DNA of 64,000 bases from Homoserinimonas sp. (GCA_023957835.1 JAMLGP010000001.1:1729575-1793574), one strand, 5' to 3'. Counted from the first letter of the stretch, positions 37,064 to 46,264 are shown. Notes: generated from the sequence alone by a model not told the origin. Made by a program: numbers and translations.

Positions 37064-39025
37064 CTAGGGTCGATTCTGAAGTTTGGCGAGCATCGAGTTG
37101 TATTCTTCAAGTTCGGAATCGCCGTCTCTCGCCGCCTTGCGGTCAAGCCGTCTGGCCAGTTTGGAGTCGCTTCTTGCCCACATGATGAGCACGAAAATGG
37201 CAAGGGCGAGCGTCGGAATTTCACCGATGCTCCAGGCGATTCCCCCACCCGTTTGCTGGTCGGTAATCGCATCCGCCCCCCAGGGCCTGCCCATCGCGCC
37301 GTACCAGTCGGCCAGCAGCAGGCCGGTCCCGGTCATTAGCGTCACTCCGAAGAAGGCGTGGAAAGCCAGGGTGGCAAGCAGAATCACGAGCCGCATCGGA
37401 TATGGCGCCCGGTAAGGAAGCGGATCGGTGCCGACGAGAGTCTGAACGAACAGATAGCCGCTCAGCAGGAAGTGGAAGATCATGAACGTGTGGCCAATGT
37501 GGTCCTGGGTCGCCCACCTGAACAGCGGCGAATAATAGAAAACCCAGAGCGATCCGGCGAAGAAGATTGCCGCCACGACCGGCCTGGACATGACCTTTGC
37601 TACCCCCGAGTGCACGGCGAGCAGAATCCACTCCCGAATTCCCCTTGAGCCGTCGGTCCGCTTCTTGATTGTTCGAACAGCCAGAGTTATCGGAGCGCCC
37701 GGCGCAAGCAGTACTGGGATGATCATCCCGAGAGTCATGTGGGCGAGCATGTGCACGCTGAACAGGTACTTCTCGTAGGCGTTAACTCCGCCATTCGTGA
37801 CATAAAACAGCACGGCCAGTCCGGTCATGAAGGATGTCGTCTTGAGCCAGGACCAGCGATCGCCTCTCTTGTGAAGTCGTCTTACTCCGGCGAGGTAGAA
37901 GAAGGCCGCAAAGGCGACTATGAGCATCCACAGAATGTCGAACTTCCACTCTGTGATGAATCGAATCGGAGTCAGCTCAGGCGGCAGGGGCTCGCCGGTG
38001 AGAATATAGGCCGGGGTTGTTGTTACCAGCTCCTGCGGAATCGGAGTGCGGGTTCTTGCGAGCGCGGCGGCGATCCCCGAGGCGAAGCCCATGACCGCAA
38101 GCTCTGCAAACACAAACCACCAGAAATGTCCGCTGCGCGTCGTGCCTGAAGAACTTATCTTCGCGATCAGGTATTTCCTCTGAATCGCGCCGAACAGTCC
38201 GAGTCCGCAAATCGCGACCACTTTGAGAATCACAAGCAGACCGTAGGGCGTCAGCAGGTTATTCAGAGTGCCGATTCGCAATTGCGCATTGGCGATTCCG
38301 GATGCGGCAACAACCACAAAACTAAACAGCGCGAGAGTTGAAAATCGGCTCAGTACCGGACCCAGCCGGTCCGGCTCCAGCTCGCGTTTGAGCGCAACGA
38401 TCATCGCGAGACCGCCCAGCCAAATGGCTGCAAAGACGACGTGGAGGCCGAGCGAGCTGACAGCCATGTCGTGACCCGCAGAACCTGCTGCGTGTCCCTG
38501 AAGGGCCAGCGGAATGAGCCCCGCCACCGCCAGGACTGTTATGAAGAACATTGCGGTGTGATTGCGGACGGCAAAGCAAAGCACCGTGACTACCGCCGGA
38601 ATGACGGTGCTCACAAGCGAAGCCTGGCCGAGTGGAACGGTTGTGAGATAACTCCCCAGAATCTGCCCGAATCGATCATCGAAAGTCACCGGCTGCAGGT
38701 AGACACTCAGAAAAGTGAGGAAGCCCGTGAAGAGGCTGGCTACCGTCCAGACTGCCGCTGCGCCAGCAGCAAAATCCAGAGCCGCCGCGTATTCCTTCCT
38801 GGAATCATCCAGAGCGAAGCACACCATGGCGAGAGTGCCGATAGTTGCCGCCGCCGAGATATTGAACAACAACTGGGCCGTCGGCAAGCCGTACCGAACT
38901 ACCGCACCCGGATCGGCAAGAGGTGAGGCTGCCGCTCCACCGCCCAGAGCCAGACCGACAAGCAGGGAAATAAATCCTACGGTGAGCAGAACTGCGGGAC
39001 CCGCTATCTTCACCAACCGTGGCAC
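37064..39025 (-). CDS. CopD-CtaG fusion: copper transport and cytochrome oxidase assembly protein
   Basis: The 653-residue membrane protein has about 15 spans. The N-terminal half contains the CopD domain (LQGHAAGSAGHDMAVSSLGLHVVFAAIWLGG, with a conserved-type His), and the C-terminal half a caa3-CtaG domain (VNAYEKYLFSVHMLAHMTLGMIIPVLLAPGAPI with multiple His/Met). The fusion is common in Actinobacteria. It likely delivers or handles copper for cytochrome oxidase or copper homeostasis. It stands alone, followed by the HU gene terminator region. Confidence 0.82.
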   Translation of the reverse strand: MPRLVKIAGPAVLLTVGFISLLVGLALGGGAAASPLADPGAVVRYGLPTAQLLFNISAAATIGTLAMVCFALDDSRKEYAAALDFAAGAAAVWTVASLFTGFLTFLSVYLQPVTFDDRFGQILGSYLTTVPLGQASLVSTVIPAVVTVLCFAVRNHTAMFFITVLAVAGLIPLALQGHAAGSAGHDMAVSSLGLHVVFAAIWLGGLAMIVALKRELEPDRLGPVLSRFSTLALFSFVVVAASGIANAQLRIGTLNNLLTPYGLLVILKVVAICGLGLFGAIQRKYLIAKISSSGTTRSGHFWWFVFAELAVMGFASGIAAALARTRTPIPQELVTTTPAYILTGEPLPPELTPIRFITEWKFDILWMLIVAFAAFFYLAGVRRLHKRGDRWSWLKTTSFMTGLAVLFYVTNGGVNAYEKYLFSVHMLAHMTLGMIIPVLLAPGAPITLAVRTIKKRTDGSRGIREWILLAVHSGVAKVMSRPVVAAIFFAGSLWVFYYSPLFRWATQDHIGHTFMIFHFLLSGYLFVQTLVGTDPLPYRAPYPMRLVILLATLAFHAFFGVTLMTGTGLLLADWYGAMGRPWGADAITDQQTGGGIAWSIGEIPTLALAIFVLIMWARSDSKLARRLDRKAARDGDSELEEYNSMLAKLQNRP

Positions 39026-39098
39026 GTTACCAGCCTAAGGCGCCCCGCCGGTTTAGAGGCCCGCAGTCATCCGCGCAAAGACTCAAGCCGTTAAATGC

Positions 39099-39131
39099 AT
39101 TGGGCGCAGACAGCAACTGCCTGCGCCCAAT
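39099..39131 (-). terminator. terminator of the HU gene
   Basis: ATTGGGCGCAG and CTGCGCCCAAT are perfect 11-bp inverted arms with an 11-base loop, starting 12 bp after the hup stop codon. On the minus strand the stem is followed by GCATTTAA, a weak T-rich tail. Confidence 0.65.
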
Positions 39132-39142
39132 ACTTAACTTGT

Positions 39143-39433
39143 TCAGCCCTTTGCGGCGCCCTTAAGCTTGCTGCCTGCGCTCACCTTTACTCCGTAGCCG
39201 GCTGCAATCTGAATGGTTGCACCGGTGGCTGGGTTACGGCCAGTCCTGGCTGCACGCTGAGTACGCTCAACGGAGAGCCAGCCGGGGATCGTAACCTTGG
39301 TTCCCGAGCTCACTGCCTTGGCAAGCGAGTCGAAGAACGAGTCGAGCACGGCGTTGACCGTGGTCTGGGTCTGTCCGGACGCTGCGGCAATGGCCGCGAC
39401 GAGCTCGGTACGGTTTTGTGACTTGTCAGCCAT
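39143..39433 (-). CDS. hup: HU-family DNA-binding protein
   Basis: The 96-residue protein has the helical dimerisation part (RTELVAAIAAASGQTQTTVNAVLDSFF) and beta-arm with GWLSVERTQRAARTGRNPATG. It lacks the long Lys/Ala C-terminal tail of mycobacterial HupB. It bends and compacts DNA. An AGGAGG Shine-Dalgarno precedes ATG 39433. Confidence 0.92.
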   Translation of the reverse strand: MADKSQNRTELVAAIAAASGQTQTTVNAVLDSFFDSLAKAVSSGTKVTIPGWLSVERTQRAARTGRNPATGATIQIAAGYGVKVSAGSKLKGAAKG

Positions 39434-39474
39434 TGAGAGTCCTCCTAGGACGTCGTTAATGCGGTGTAGAGAAT

Positions 39475-39780
39475 CTACCAGCTTGACTTCGTAATTCCCG
39501 GCAATTCGCCTCGGTGTGCCATTTCGCGGAATCTAACCCTGGAAACACCAAATTGGCGCAGGAATCCGCGGGGACGACCGTCGATCGCGTCCCGGCCGCG
39601 CAGTCTCACCGGGGACGCATCCCGAGGAAGCTTCTGCAGGCCGAGCCTTGCCGCCTCACGCTGCTCATCGGTCGACTTCGGGTCGACGAGAGCCTTCTTA
39701 AGCTCAAGTCTCCTGGCCGCATACCGGGCCACCACAGCTTCACGCTGCTCGTTTCTGGCAATCTTGCTCTTCTTCGCCAT
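39475..39780 (-). CDS. rpsN: 30S ribosomal protein S14, zinc-independent form
   Basis: The 101-residue S14 is the long form without CxxC zinc motifs ([20 protein letters not shown], and [20 protein letters not shown]). It is the third gene of the rpmB-rpmG-rpsN operon, with AGGAG upstream. Such zinc-free forms are often induced by zinc starvation. Confidence 0.93.
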   Translation of the reverse strand: MAKKSKIARNEQREAVVARYAARRLELKKALVDPKSTDEQREAARLGLQKLPRDASPVRLRGRDAIDGRPRGFLRQFGVSRVRFREMAHRGELPGITKSSW

Positions 39781-39782
39781 TC

Positions 39783-39950
39783 CTAGCGCTCCTCACGGAA
39801 TTCAACGTGCTTGCGCACTACAGGGTCGTACTTCTTGAGGACCAGTCGGTCCGGGTCGTTGCGCCGATTCTTGCGGGTCACATAGGTGTACCCGGTTCCG
39901 GCGGTGGAGCGGAGTTTGATGATCGGGCGGATGTCCTGCTGCTTTGCCAT
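39783..39950 (-). CDS. rpmG: 50S ribosomal protein L33, zinc-independent form
   Basis: The 55-residue protein ([19 protein letters not shown], ending [12 protein letters not shown]) has no cysteines, so it is the C-minus form. Its ATG at 39950 overlaps the rpmB stop codon, and it ends 2 bp before rpsN. Confidence 0.93.
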   Translation of the reverse strand: MAKQQDIRPIIKLRSTAGTGYTYVTRKNRRNDPDRLVLKKYDPVVRKHVEFREER

Positions 39951-40186
39951 TAGATCTTCTCCCCTCTGGCGAGCAGGTCTTTGACGACCGACTCAACTCC
40001 ACGAGCGTCGATTACCTTCATCCCCTTGACGCTCACATTCAGGGTTACGTTGCGCTTCAGGGAAGGAACGTAGTAGGTCTTCTTCTGGATATTCGGATCG
40101 AACCGACGCTTGGTGCGCCGGTGCGAGTGCGAGATGTTGTGTCCGAAGCCTGGAGTGGCTCCGGTCACCTGGCACACTGCGGCCAT
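39950..40186 (-). CDS. rpmB: 50S ribosomal protein L28
   Basis: The 78-residue L28 starts [20 protein letters not shown] and ends in [12 protein letters not shown]. It has a single Cys and so no CxxC zinc pairs. It heads the rpmB-rpmG-rpsN operon. No Zur-box-like palindrome is visible in the 177 bp upstream. Confidence 0.93.
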   Translation of the reverse strand: MAAVCQVTGATPGFGHNISHSHRRTKRRFDPNIQKKTYYVPSLKRNVTLNVSVKGMKVIDARGVESVVKDLLARGEKI

Positions 40187-40363
40187 GGTCTTCCTCCGTA
40201 TCTACCGTGGGACGATCGCCCCACCCAAAGTCACTTGTCGGCACGCCAGTTCGAGAAACCCGCAGGGGCACTCGAAGGCGCACAAAGAAAGGCGGATGTT
40301 CCGCCTGACCTATTGAGGATAGTCGATAAGGCCCAACCCCGCAATGCGGGATACTCTTGGCGC

Positions 40364-41464
40364 ATGCGGATCGGCTTTGCAACGGGGTATTGGAAACAGG
40401 GGCCGTCGAAAGGCGTTGAGAAGGCAATCCGCGCCGCCGAGCGGCTCGGATTTGACTCGATCTGGACTTCTGAAGCTTACGGCTCGGATGTTTTCACGCC
40501 TCTGGCCTGGTGGGGTTCGCGGACTTCGCGGGTCAAGCTCGGCACCGCTATCGCTCAGCTCTCGGCGAGAACCCCGACTGCGACCGCGATGGCCGCTCTC
40601 ACTCTGGATCATCTTTCCAGTGGAAGGGTGATTCTCGGGCTCGGGGCTTCCGGTCCGCAGGTGGTTGAAGGCTGGTATGGCCAGCCATTCCCCAGGCCGC
40701 TCGCGAGGACCCGCGAATACGTTTCGATCGTCAGGAAAGTTCTCGCGCGGCAAGAGCCGGTGACCGCCCCCGGACCGCAATTGCCTCTGCCGAACCTCGG
40801 GCCGGGTACGACCGGGCTTGGAAAACCGCTCAAGTCGACGGTGCACCCGCTCCGCGCGGATTTGCCGATCTACCTCGCCGCCGAGGGTCCGAAGAACATT
40901 GCCCTCGCGGCAGAGATTGCAGACGGCTGGCTGCCGTTTCTGTTCTCTCCAAAGGCGAGCTCCGAGTTCGCAGGCTATCTCGCGGAGGGTTTCGCGCTGC
41001 GGGATCCTTCGCTGCGACCAGCCGGAGAATTTGAAGTTGCAGTTCAGGTGCCGGTGATCCCGCATCCGGATATCGAAGCGGCAGCCGATCTGGTTCGCCC
41101 GATGCTCGCCCTCTATATCGGCGGAATGGGTGCCAAATCGGCAAACTTTCACCGAAACGTGATCGATCGGCTTGGCTACTCGGAGGCCTGCGATCGGATT
41201 CAGGACCTCTACCTGGACGGCAATAAGAAAGAGGCCATTGCGGCAGTCCCGACCGCCCTGGTCGAGGAGATCGCGCTCATCGGTCCGCCGGAGAAGATTC
41301 GGGATGAGCTGGCCGCCTGGGAGGAATCGGTCGTTACGACAATGCTCGTTCAGGGACCGGCGCTCGCGCTCAGGACGATCAGGGATCTGGTCACCGGGGA
41401 AGGTTCGCTTCGCAGAGCCAAACTCGCCGCGAAGCTATTCGCCTCGCAACTGAAGCAACAGTAA
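40364..41464 (+). CDS. LLM-class F420-dependent oxidoreductase
   Basis: The 366-residue luciferase-fold protein begins MRIGFATGYWKQGPSKG and contains TSEAYGSDVFTPLAWW, RVKLGTAIAQLSARTP and VILGLGASGPQVVEGWYG, matching the F420-dependent LLM family of methylene-tetrahydromethanopterin-reductase-like proteins. It starts at ATG 40364, without a clear Shine-Dalgarno. The substrate is unknown. It is divergent from rpmB and converges on zur; no functional link is apparent. Confidence 0.83.
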   Translation: MRIGFATGYWKQGPSKGVEKAIRAAERLGFDSIWTSEAYGSDVFTPLAWWGSRTSRVKLGTAIAQLSARTPTATAMAALTLDHLSSGRVILGLGASGPQVVEGWYGQPFPRPLARTREYVSIVRKVLARQEPVTAPGPQLPLPNLGPGTTGLGKPLKSTVHPLRADLPIYLAAEGPKNIALAAEIADGWLPFLFSPKASSEFAGYLAEGFALRDPSLRPAGEFEVAVQVPVIPHPDIEAAADLVRPMLALYIGGMGAKSANFHRNVIDRLGYSEACDRIQDLYLDGNKKEAIAAVPTALVEEIALIGPPEKIRDELAAWEESVVTTMLVQGPALALRTIRDLVTGEGSLRRAKLAAKLFASQLKQQ

Positions 41465-41500
41465 ACGGGCGTCTCCGCGCGAACGCAGGCTCACTCGAGG

Positions 41501-41893
41501 TCAGCTGGGCTTTCCGGAGCAGTCCGCACAGGTTCCAAACACGTCCACTACGTGTTCGGGGTTGCTGTAGCCGTTTTCCGCAGCCACTTTCTGGGCCCAC
41601 TGTTCGATGTCGGTAGCCGCAATCTCCACTGTCGCTCCGCACTCGCGGCAAATCAGGTGATGGTGGTGGTGGCTGGTTGCGCAGGCTCGATAGAGTGCCT
41701 CGCCTTCGACAGATTGCAGGGTATCGGCATCCCCTTCCAAAGCCAGATCGGCGAGCGCCCGATACACGGTTGCGAGCCCGATGCCGGTACCTTTTTTGCG
41801 CAGCACGGAATGCAGATCCTGCGCGCTGACGAAGGCTTCCTGGCCGTCGAGGGCGGTCTTTACCGCTTCTCTCTGCCAAGTATTTCTCTTCAT
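41501..41893 (-). CDS. zur: Fur-family zinc-uptake regulator Zur
   Basis: The 130-residue protein has the Fur winged helix (NTWQREAVKTALDGQEAF, LATVYRALADLAL) and a C-terminal metal domain with HHHHHLICRECG and a second CADC pair (FGTCADCSG), so structural zinc is bound by four cysteines. Its context directly downstream of a zinc-type ABC transporter identifies it as Zur rather than Fur or Mur. It lies 9 bp after the permease gene in the znuA-znuC-znuB-zur operon. Confidence 0.85.
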   Translation of the reverse strand: MKRNTWQREAVKTALDGQEAFVSAQDLHSVLRKKGTGIGLATVYRALADLALEGDADTLQSVEGEALYRACATSHHHHHLICRECGATVEIAATDIEQWAQKVAAENGYSNPEHVVDVFGTCADCSGKPS

Positions 41894-41902
41894 AACTGAA
41901 TC

Positions 41903-42796
41903 CTAGGATGCGGAACTTGCGTTTAGGCGGGACTTTAGGCGCCGGGAAGCTGGGGCGGCAAGTAACCGGCAGGCGAGATAGATGAGAAAGGAAACCGTGG
42001 TGATGTAGGGGCTGATCGGCATGCTGCCGCCGAGCGCCAGCAGCGTCCCGCCGACCACCGAAACCACTGCGAAGAGCATGCTGAGCACCGGAGCAAGCAC
42101 CGGGGAGGAGGTCACGCGAAGGGCAGCGGCTGCCGGGGTGACGAGCAGGGCGAGCACGAGCAGTGCCCCGACGATCTGCACTGACACCGCGGTGGCAAGG
42201 CCGAGAATCACCATGAACAGAACCGAGACCAAAGTCACCGGTACTCCTCGGGCTGCGGCAACCTCTTCGTCTGCCGTCGCGAAGGTCAGCGGCCGCCAGA
42301 TTGCAAGCAGTCCGGCAATCGCGAGTGCGCTAACTAGAATCAGCCAGCCGAGCTCAGGACCGTCAACGGCGACTATCTGTCCGATGAGCAGGCCGAATTT
42401 ATTTGCCGCCCGACCCTCATAAAGCGCGAGAAACAGGATGCCCAACCCCAGCCCGAACGGCATGAGGACTGCGACTATGGAGTTTCGATCGCGCGCTTTA
42501 GATCCGAGCAGACCGAACAGGATTGCGGCCAGGAGCGATCCGGTAATCGATCCGACGACGACGCTTGCCCCAAGCAGCAGAGCAGCCGCAGCTCCCGCAA
42601 AGGAAAGTTCGCTGATTCCGTGCACGGCAAAGGCGAGGTCTCTGGTCATGACGAAAATCCCAACGAGTCCGCCCATGAGCCCAAGGGCAAGTCCTGCCAG
42701 CAGGGTATTGCTTACCAGAGAGATCAGCTCTCCGTAGTCGGAGAAATCGAAAATCTGGTCCCAGAAGCCGGTGGCTACTCCCAATGCCGGGTTCAC
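41903..42796 (-). CDS. znuB: zinc/manganese-type ABC transporter permease
   Basis: The 297-residue protein of the ABC-3 family has about eight hydrophobic spans (FVMTRDLAFAVHGISELSFAGAA near residue 50 is the family motif). It forms the membrane channel of the importer and overlaps the ATPase gene by four bases. Confidence 0.88.
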   Translation of the reverse strand: MNPALGVATGFWDQIFDFSDYGELISLVSNTLLAGLALGLMGGLVGIFVMTRDLAFAVHGISELSFAGAAAALLLGASVVVGSITGSLLAAILFGLLGSKARDRNSIVAVLMPFGLGLGILFLALYEGRAANKFGLLIGQIVAVDGPELGWLILVSALAIAGLLAIWRPLTFATADEEVAAARGVPVTLVSVLFMVILGLATAVSVQIVGALLVLALLVTPAAAALRVTSSPVLAPVLSMLFAVVSVVGGTLLALGGSMPISPYITTVSFLIYLACRLLAAPASRRLKSRLNASSAS

Positions 42797-43599
42797 AGTC
42801 CTTCTCCTTCGAATTCGTGGTGATGGATTGCCTCAGTCGGCAGTCCGATTACGTTAACGCGACCCTTTTCGCGCAGGACTTCAACTTTCGTGTCGTAAAC
42901 CTCGGAAAGCACTCCGGAGTCAAGCACTTCGGCTGGAGTTCCGAGCAGGAATTTGCCTCCGGTGAAGTACAGGATTCGATCTACCATCCCCAGGATCGGA
43001 TTCACATCGTGGGTTACGAACACGACGGACATTGCGGATTGCCGACGATGAGCCTGAATCACCTCGATGAGTTTCTGCTGGTATTTCAGGTCCAGGGACA
43101 GAAAAGGCTCGTCGCAAAGCAGAAGCCCGGGCGCACCAACAAGAGCCTGAGCAACCCGGAGCCTTTGCTGCTGCCCTCCGGAAAGCAGCCCAACCGGAAT
43201 CTTCGCCAGTTCCTCGGCACCGATTTGTTCAAGCGCTTTGGCAACCCGCTCCCGATTCTTCCTCGACCGAATCGGAGGTCCCCATACATGCCCGTCAATT
43301 CCGAGGGCAACCAGATCCTGCCCACGCAATCCCGCCGACTGCTCTGCAGTGCGCTGCTGAGGAATGTAGCCTATTCTGCTTCTTGCTTTCGCCACCGGCC
43401 CGCCAAAAACGGAAATGCTTCCGGGGTTGATCTCGAGCCGACCCAGAATTGCCTTCAACAGACTCGTCTTGCCGCTTCCGTTGGGGCCAATTACGGCAAG
43501 AAACTCTCCCGGCTCCAGGCTCAGATCAAGGCCCGACCAGATGGTTCGCTCTCCCAGGGTCAGTGTCGCCCTTTGGATTTCCAGAACTTTCTCGCTCAT
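42793..43599 (-). CDS. znuC: zinc-type ABC transporter ATP-binding protein
   Basis: The 268-residue ATPase has Walker A GPNGSGKTSLLKAI, signature LLSGGQQQRLRVAQAL, Walker B LLLCDEPFLSLD and the switch FVTHDVNPI. It overlaps both neighbours by four bases in the znuACB operon. Confidence 0.9.
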   Translation of the reverse strand: MSEKVLEIQRATLTLGERTIWSGLDLSLEPGEFLAVIGPNGSGKTSLLKAILGRLEINPGSISVFGGPVAKARSRIGYIPQQRTAEQSAGLRGQDLVALGIDGHVWGPPIRSRKNRERVAKALEQIGAEELAKIPVGLLSGGQQQRLRVAQALVGAPGLLLCDEPFLSLDLKYQQKLIEVIQAHRRQSAMSVVFVTHDVNPILGMVDRILYFTGGKFLLGTPAEVLDSGVLSEVYDTKVEVLREKGRVNVIGLPTEAIHHHEFEGEGL

Positions 43600-44501
43600 T
43601 TGCTCCCCTGCCTCACGGCTGACTCGAGTTCACTGATTGTCTTGCCGATCCATTCGATATAGCCGTCTGCGCTCTCCGGCAACAGCTCGCCGACTTCAAC
43701 GACTGGAGTTCCGACCTCTTTGGCTTTTTCGATCAGTAGCCCAACTTCAGGACCGTAGGTCTGCGTGTTGACGACCAGGGCATCCGCTTCGTGATCGCCG
43801 AGGAGCTTTAGCAACCTGGACAGCTCGCGAATTGGGACTCCGAGCCCCTCCTCAAGTTCCTGACCGACGGCCACTGGGGTTAGATCCGCAATCCCCATGG
43901 CTTCCAATAATCGACCGGAGACCGGTTCGGTGCTGATGACATGGCCACCCTGCCCGGTTTGCGAAAAAGAAGTCACTTCAGACTGGAGTTCTTCCAACTC
44001 GGCTTTCAGCTTTGAGGACCTGTCCGCAAAGTATTGGGCTCCCGCCGGATCCAGACTGATCAGGGAGGATTCGACTTTGGCTGCCAGTAGCTTCATCGCT
44101 CTCAGGTCATACCAGAGGTGCTCATTGAAATCGGGGCTCGAACTCTCACCCGGTTCGACTGCCAGATCTACGACATTGATGACACGTCGATCTCGGACTT
44201 TCCCTGCTTTCAGCAGGTTGTCAATGAAGTCGTCATAACCTCCGCCGTTTTCTATCACCAGGTTTGCGCGATCCAGTTCGAGTCGAACTCTCGCACTGGC
44301 TTCAAAGGAGTGCGGATCCTGACCCGTTTTGTAAATGATGCTCGTGACTTCTGCGCGATCGCCGGCAATGGCTTTGGCAATGCTCCCGTACACGTTTGTC
44401 GAAGCAACGATTCGAATCGACTCCGGTTCCCGCGCTACGCCTGTACAGCCTGAGAGCACGGCGAGCAGTCCGACGATTGAAACTAATCGGATAGTCTTCA
44501 G
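43596..44501 (-). CDS. znuA: zinc-type ABC transporter substrate-binding lipoprotein
   Basis: The product is a metal-binding lipoprotein (cluster A-I). It has the lipobox LSGC, then the metal-site regions DPHSFEASAR, FNEHLWYDL, HVISTEPVSGRL and a final Asp/Glu region; there is no His-rich loop. The start is uncertain. GTG 44561 in the same frame lies inside the predicted -10 element (TTTAGT), so it cannot be translated from this promoter. The CTG at 44501 follows AGAGGA by six bases and puts the signal peptide at the N-terminus (LKTIRLVSIVGLLAVLSGC), so I use it. No ATG, GTG or TTG lies between them in frame. Confidence 0.85.
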   Translation of the reverse strand: MKTIRLVSIVGLLAVLSGCTGVAREPESIRIVASTNVYGSIAKAIAGDRAEVTSIIYKTGQDPHSFEASARVRLELDRANLVIENGGGYDDFIDNLLKAGKVRDRRVINVVDLAVEPGESSSPDFNEHLWYDLRAMKLLAAKVESSLISLDPAGAQYFADRSSKLKAELEELQSEVTSFSQTGQGGHVISTEPVSGRLLEAMGIADLTPVAVGQELEEGLGVPIRELSRLLKLLGDHEADALVVNTQTYGPEVGLLIEKAKEVGTPVVEVGELLPESADGYIEWIGKTISELESAVRQGSK

Positions 44502-44570
44502 GGCCGATCCTCTTGTCTGGGTAATTGGTGAATCCGTTGTCGCAGGTAGCTGGTTATACACTAAATGCTA

Positions 44571-44587
44571 TTGATAATCATTGTCAA
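44571..44587. promoter_or_regulatory. Zur box over the znuA promoter
   Basis: TTGATAATCATTGTCAA is an almost perfect palindrome of the Fur/Zur type. On the minus strand the same stretch holds the -35 element TTGACA, spaced 16 bp from TTTAGT. Zinc-loaded Zur bound here would block RNA polymerase. Confidence 0.75.
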
Positions 44588-44672
44588 TTAGTGTGGCGGG
44601 CCTGGAAATGGCAAACGGATGCGGTGCTGGAAAAATGCGAACGCGCTATCGAGACAGTTCGACCGCTTCGAT

Positions 44673-44686
44673 CGGCCAGCTGGCCG
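44673..44686 (-). terminator. hairpin after hisC
   Basis: CGGCCAGCTGGCCG is a perfect 14-bp palindrome one base after the hisC stop codon. It could end the hisC transcript before the Zur-controlled promoter. There is no T tract. Confidence 0.4.
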
Positions 44687-44687
44687 C

Positions 44688-45773
44688 TTAGAGCGAGCCG
44701 AATCTGGACTTGATCTCCCTCGCAGCCTCAATGAGCGGAGCAATCGACTCTTCTTCTCCGATTGAGACCCTGATTCCATCGGGGGCAAGCACCCTGCCGA
44801 CCAGTCCGTGGGAAAGCAGGATCTCGTTGACGGCTTCGGTCTGTTCGCCGCTTGGCAGCCAAATGAAATTGGCCTGCGAGCGCGGAACCGACAGCCCTAT
44901 CTCTTCGAAAGCGTCGGCCACACGCTCCCTGCGCTTGACGATTTCGGCGACTCGAAGCAGTAATTCATCCTCGTGATCAAGAGCGGCCATGGCCCCGGCC
45001 TGTGCAGCCTCGGTAACCGAAAGCGGAATAGCCGAAACTCTCGCGGCATCCAGAATCTTTTCGGCACCGATTGCGTATCCGACTCGAAGTCCTGCGAGAC
45101 CGAATGCCTTCGAGAACGTCCTGAGAATTACCAGATTCGGATACCTTCCGAGCAGGCCATGTCCGTTCACGGCTTCCGGATCGGTAACGAACTCGACATA
45201 GGCCTCGTCGAGGATTACGAGCAGGTCATCGCGAACTCTCTCCATGAAGTTCTCGAAGTCAGCTTTGGAAACCGTGGTGCCGGTCGGGTTGTTCGGCGTG
45301 CAGACTATCGCGACCCTGGTTTTGTCGGTTATTGCGGCTGCCATTGCAACGAGGTCGTGACTGTGATCAGTCCGATTCGGCACTCTGGTGCTGGTAGCTC
45401 CGGCCACGGTAACCAGCCCCGGATAGGCCTCGAAAGATCGCCACGAATAAAGGACTTCTTCTCCCGGTCTGGCGGCGGCGGCTATTAATTGGGCCAGTAT
45501 CGAAACTGATCCGGAGCCAATGTGCACTTCTCCCTTTGAAACTCCGAACCTTTCGGCAAGTCGACCGCTCAGTACCGATGCTGAAGCATCCGGATATCTG
45601 TTGATCGATGCTCCGGAAATGGCGCTAACGATTTCGGGCAGCGGTTCGAAGGGGTTCTCATTGGAGGAAAGCTTGAATGAGCTGGCGGGAGCGGGCTTTC
45701 CCTGACGATACGGCGCTGTTGCGAGAATTTCGGACCTTAGCTGCACGCGAGTGCCTGAGTTTGCCTCTTTCAC
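44688..45773 (-). CDS. hisC: histidinol-phosphate aminotransferase family protein
   Basis: The 361-residue PLP enzyme of aminotransferase class I/II has the N-terminal LSSNENPFEPLP, IVCTPNNPTGT, the Asp/Tyr in ILDEAYVEF and the Schiff-base Lys in RTFSKAFGLAGLRVGYAIG. It transaminates histidinol phosphate or aromatic amino acids; isolated hisC-like genes in actinobacteria may be aromatic aminotransferases. No other histidine genes are adjacent. Confidence 0.85.
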   Translation of the reverse strand: MKEANSGTRVQLRSEILATAPYRQGKPAPASSFKLSSNENPFEPLPEIVSAISGASINRYPDASASVLSGRLAERFGVSKGEVHIGSGSVSILAQLIAAAARPGEEVLYSWRSFEAYPGLVTVAGATSTRVPNRTDHSHDLVAMAAAITDKTRVAIVCTPNNPTGTTVSKADFENFMERVRDDLLVILDEAYVEFVTDPEAVNGHGLLGRYPNLVILRTFSKAFGLAGLRVGYAIGAEKILDAARVSAIPLSVTEAAQAGAMAALDHEDELLLRVAEIVKRRERVADAFEEIGLSVPRSQANFIWLPSGEQTEAVNEILLSHGLVGRVLAPDGIRVSIGEEESIAPLIEAAREIKSRFGSL

Positions 45774-45865
45774 GAATTACAGCCTATTGCTGCCTCACAA
45801 CTGTTTAGCGAAAGTTCACCGATTCGCGATTGCATCCTCCGTACGGGACGTGCATAGTTAGTGGA

Positions 45866-46264
45866 ATGTCGAGATTGTTATTGCGTCTGGTCATTAACGC
45901 GATCGCCCTGTGGCTGACCACCCTGATTGTGCCAGGGGTTACCGTCACTGCATTCCCACCCGGGGACACCCTCGCAGTAGTACTCACCTATTTGCTGGTC
46001 GCCCTGATCTTCGGCGTGGTCAACGGGGTAATCGGCAACTTCATTCGGATAGTCGCCTTTCCGATTTACATTCTCACTCTCGGTTTGATTGCACTCGTTG
46101 TAAACGCACTGCTCCTGCTGCTGGTGAGCTGGATCACCGGGCTGCTCGGATTCGGATTGCACGTTGAGAGTTTCCTCTGGGCTGGTGTACTCGGTGCGGT
46201 CGTGCTCGCGCTGCTTAGCTGGCTCATCGGCATAGTCCTTCGGCCTTTCGTTAAGCGCCGCTGA
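45866..46264 (+). CDS. four-span membrane protein (phage holin IV / PF04020 family)
   Basis: The 132-residue protein has four hydrophobic segments and the family pattern LWLTTLIVPGVTVTAF, FGVVNGVIGNFIRIVAFPIYILTLGL and VNALLLLLVSWI. Despite the family name, members are ordinary chromosomal membrane proteins in actinobacteria; there is no phage context. ATG 45866 is chosen because it has a purine-rich leader. Function is unknown. Confidence 0.78.
   Translation: MSRLLLRLVINAIALWLTTLIVPGVTVTAFPPGDTLAVVLTYLLVALIFGVVNGVIGNFIRIVAFPIYILTLGLIALVVNALLLLLVSWITGLLGFGLHVESFLWAGVLGAVVLALLSWLIGIVLRPFVKRR

Noticed and set aside
40290..40350. Hairpins upstream of the second LLM gene (AGGCGGA-TGT-TCCGCCT and CCCGCA-A-TGCGGG) as a riboswitch
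   Set aside because: Two short simple hairpins without any known riboswitch core; left as unexplained promoter-region structure.
45866..46264. Prophage based on the 'phage holin' family name
   Set aside because: The PF04020-type protein is common on actinobacterial chromosomes and no other phage gene is nearby.
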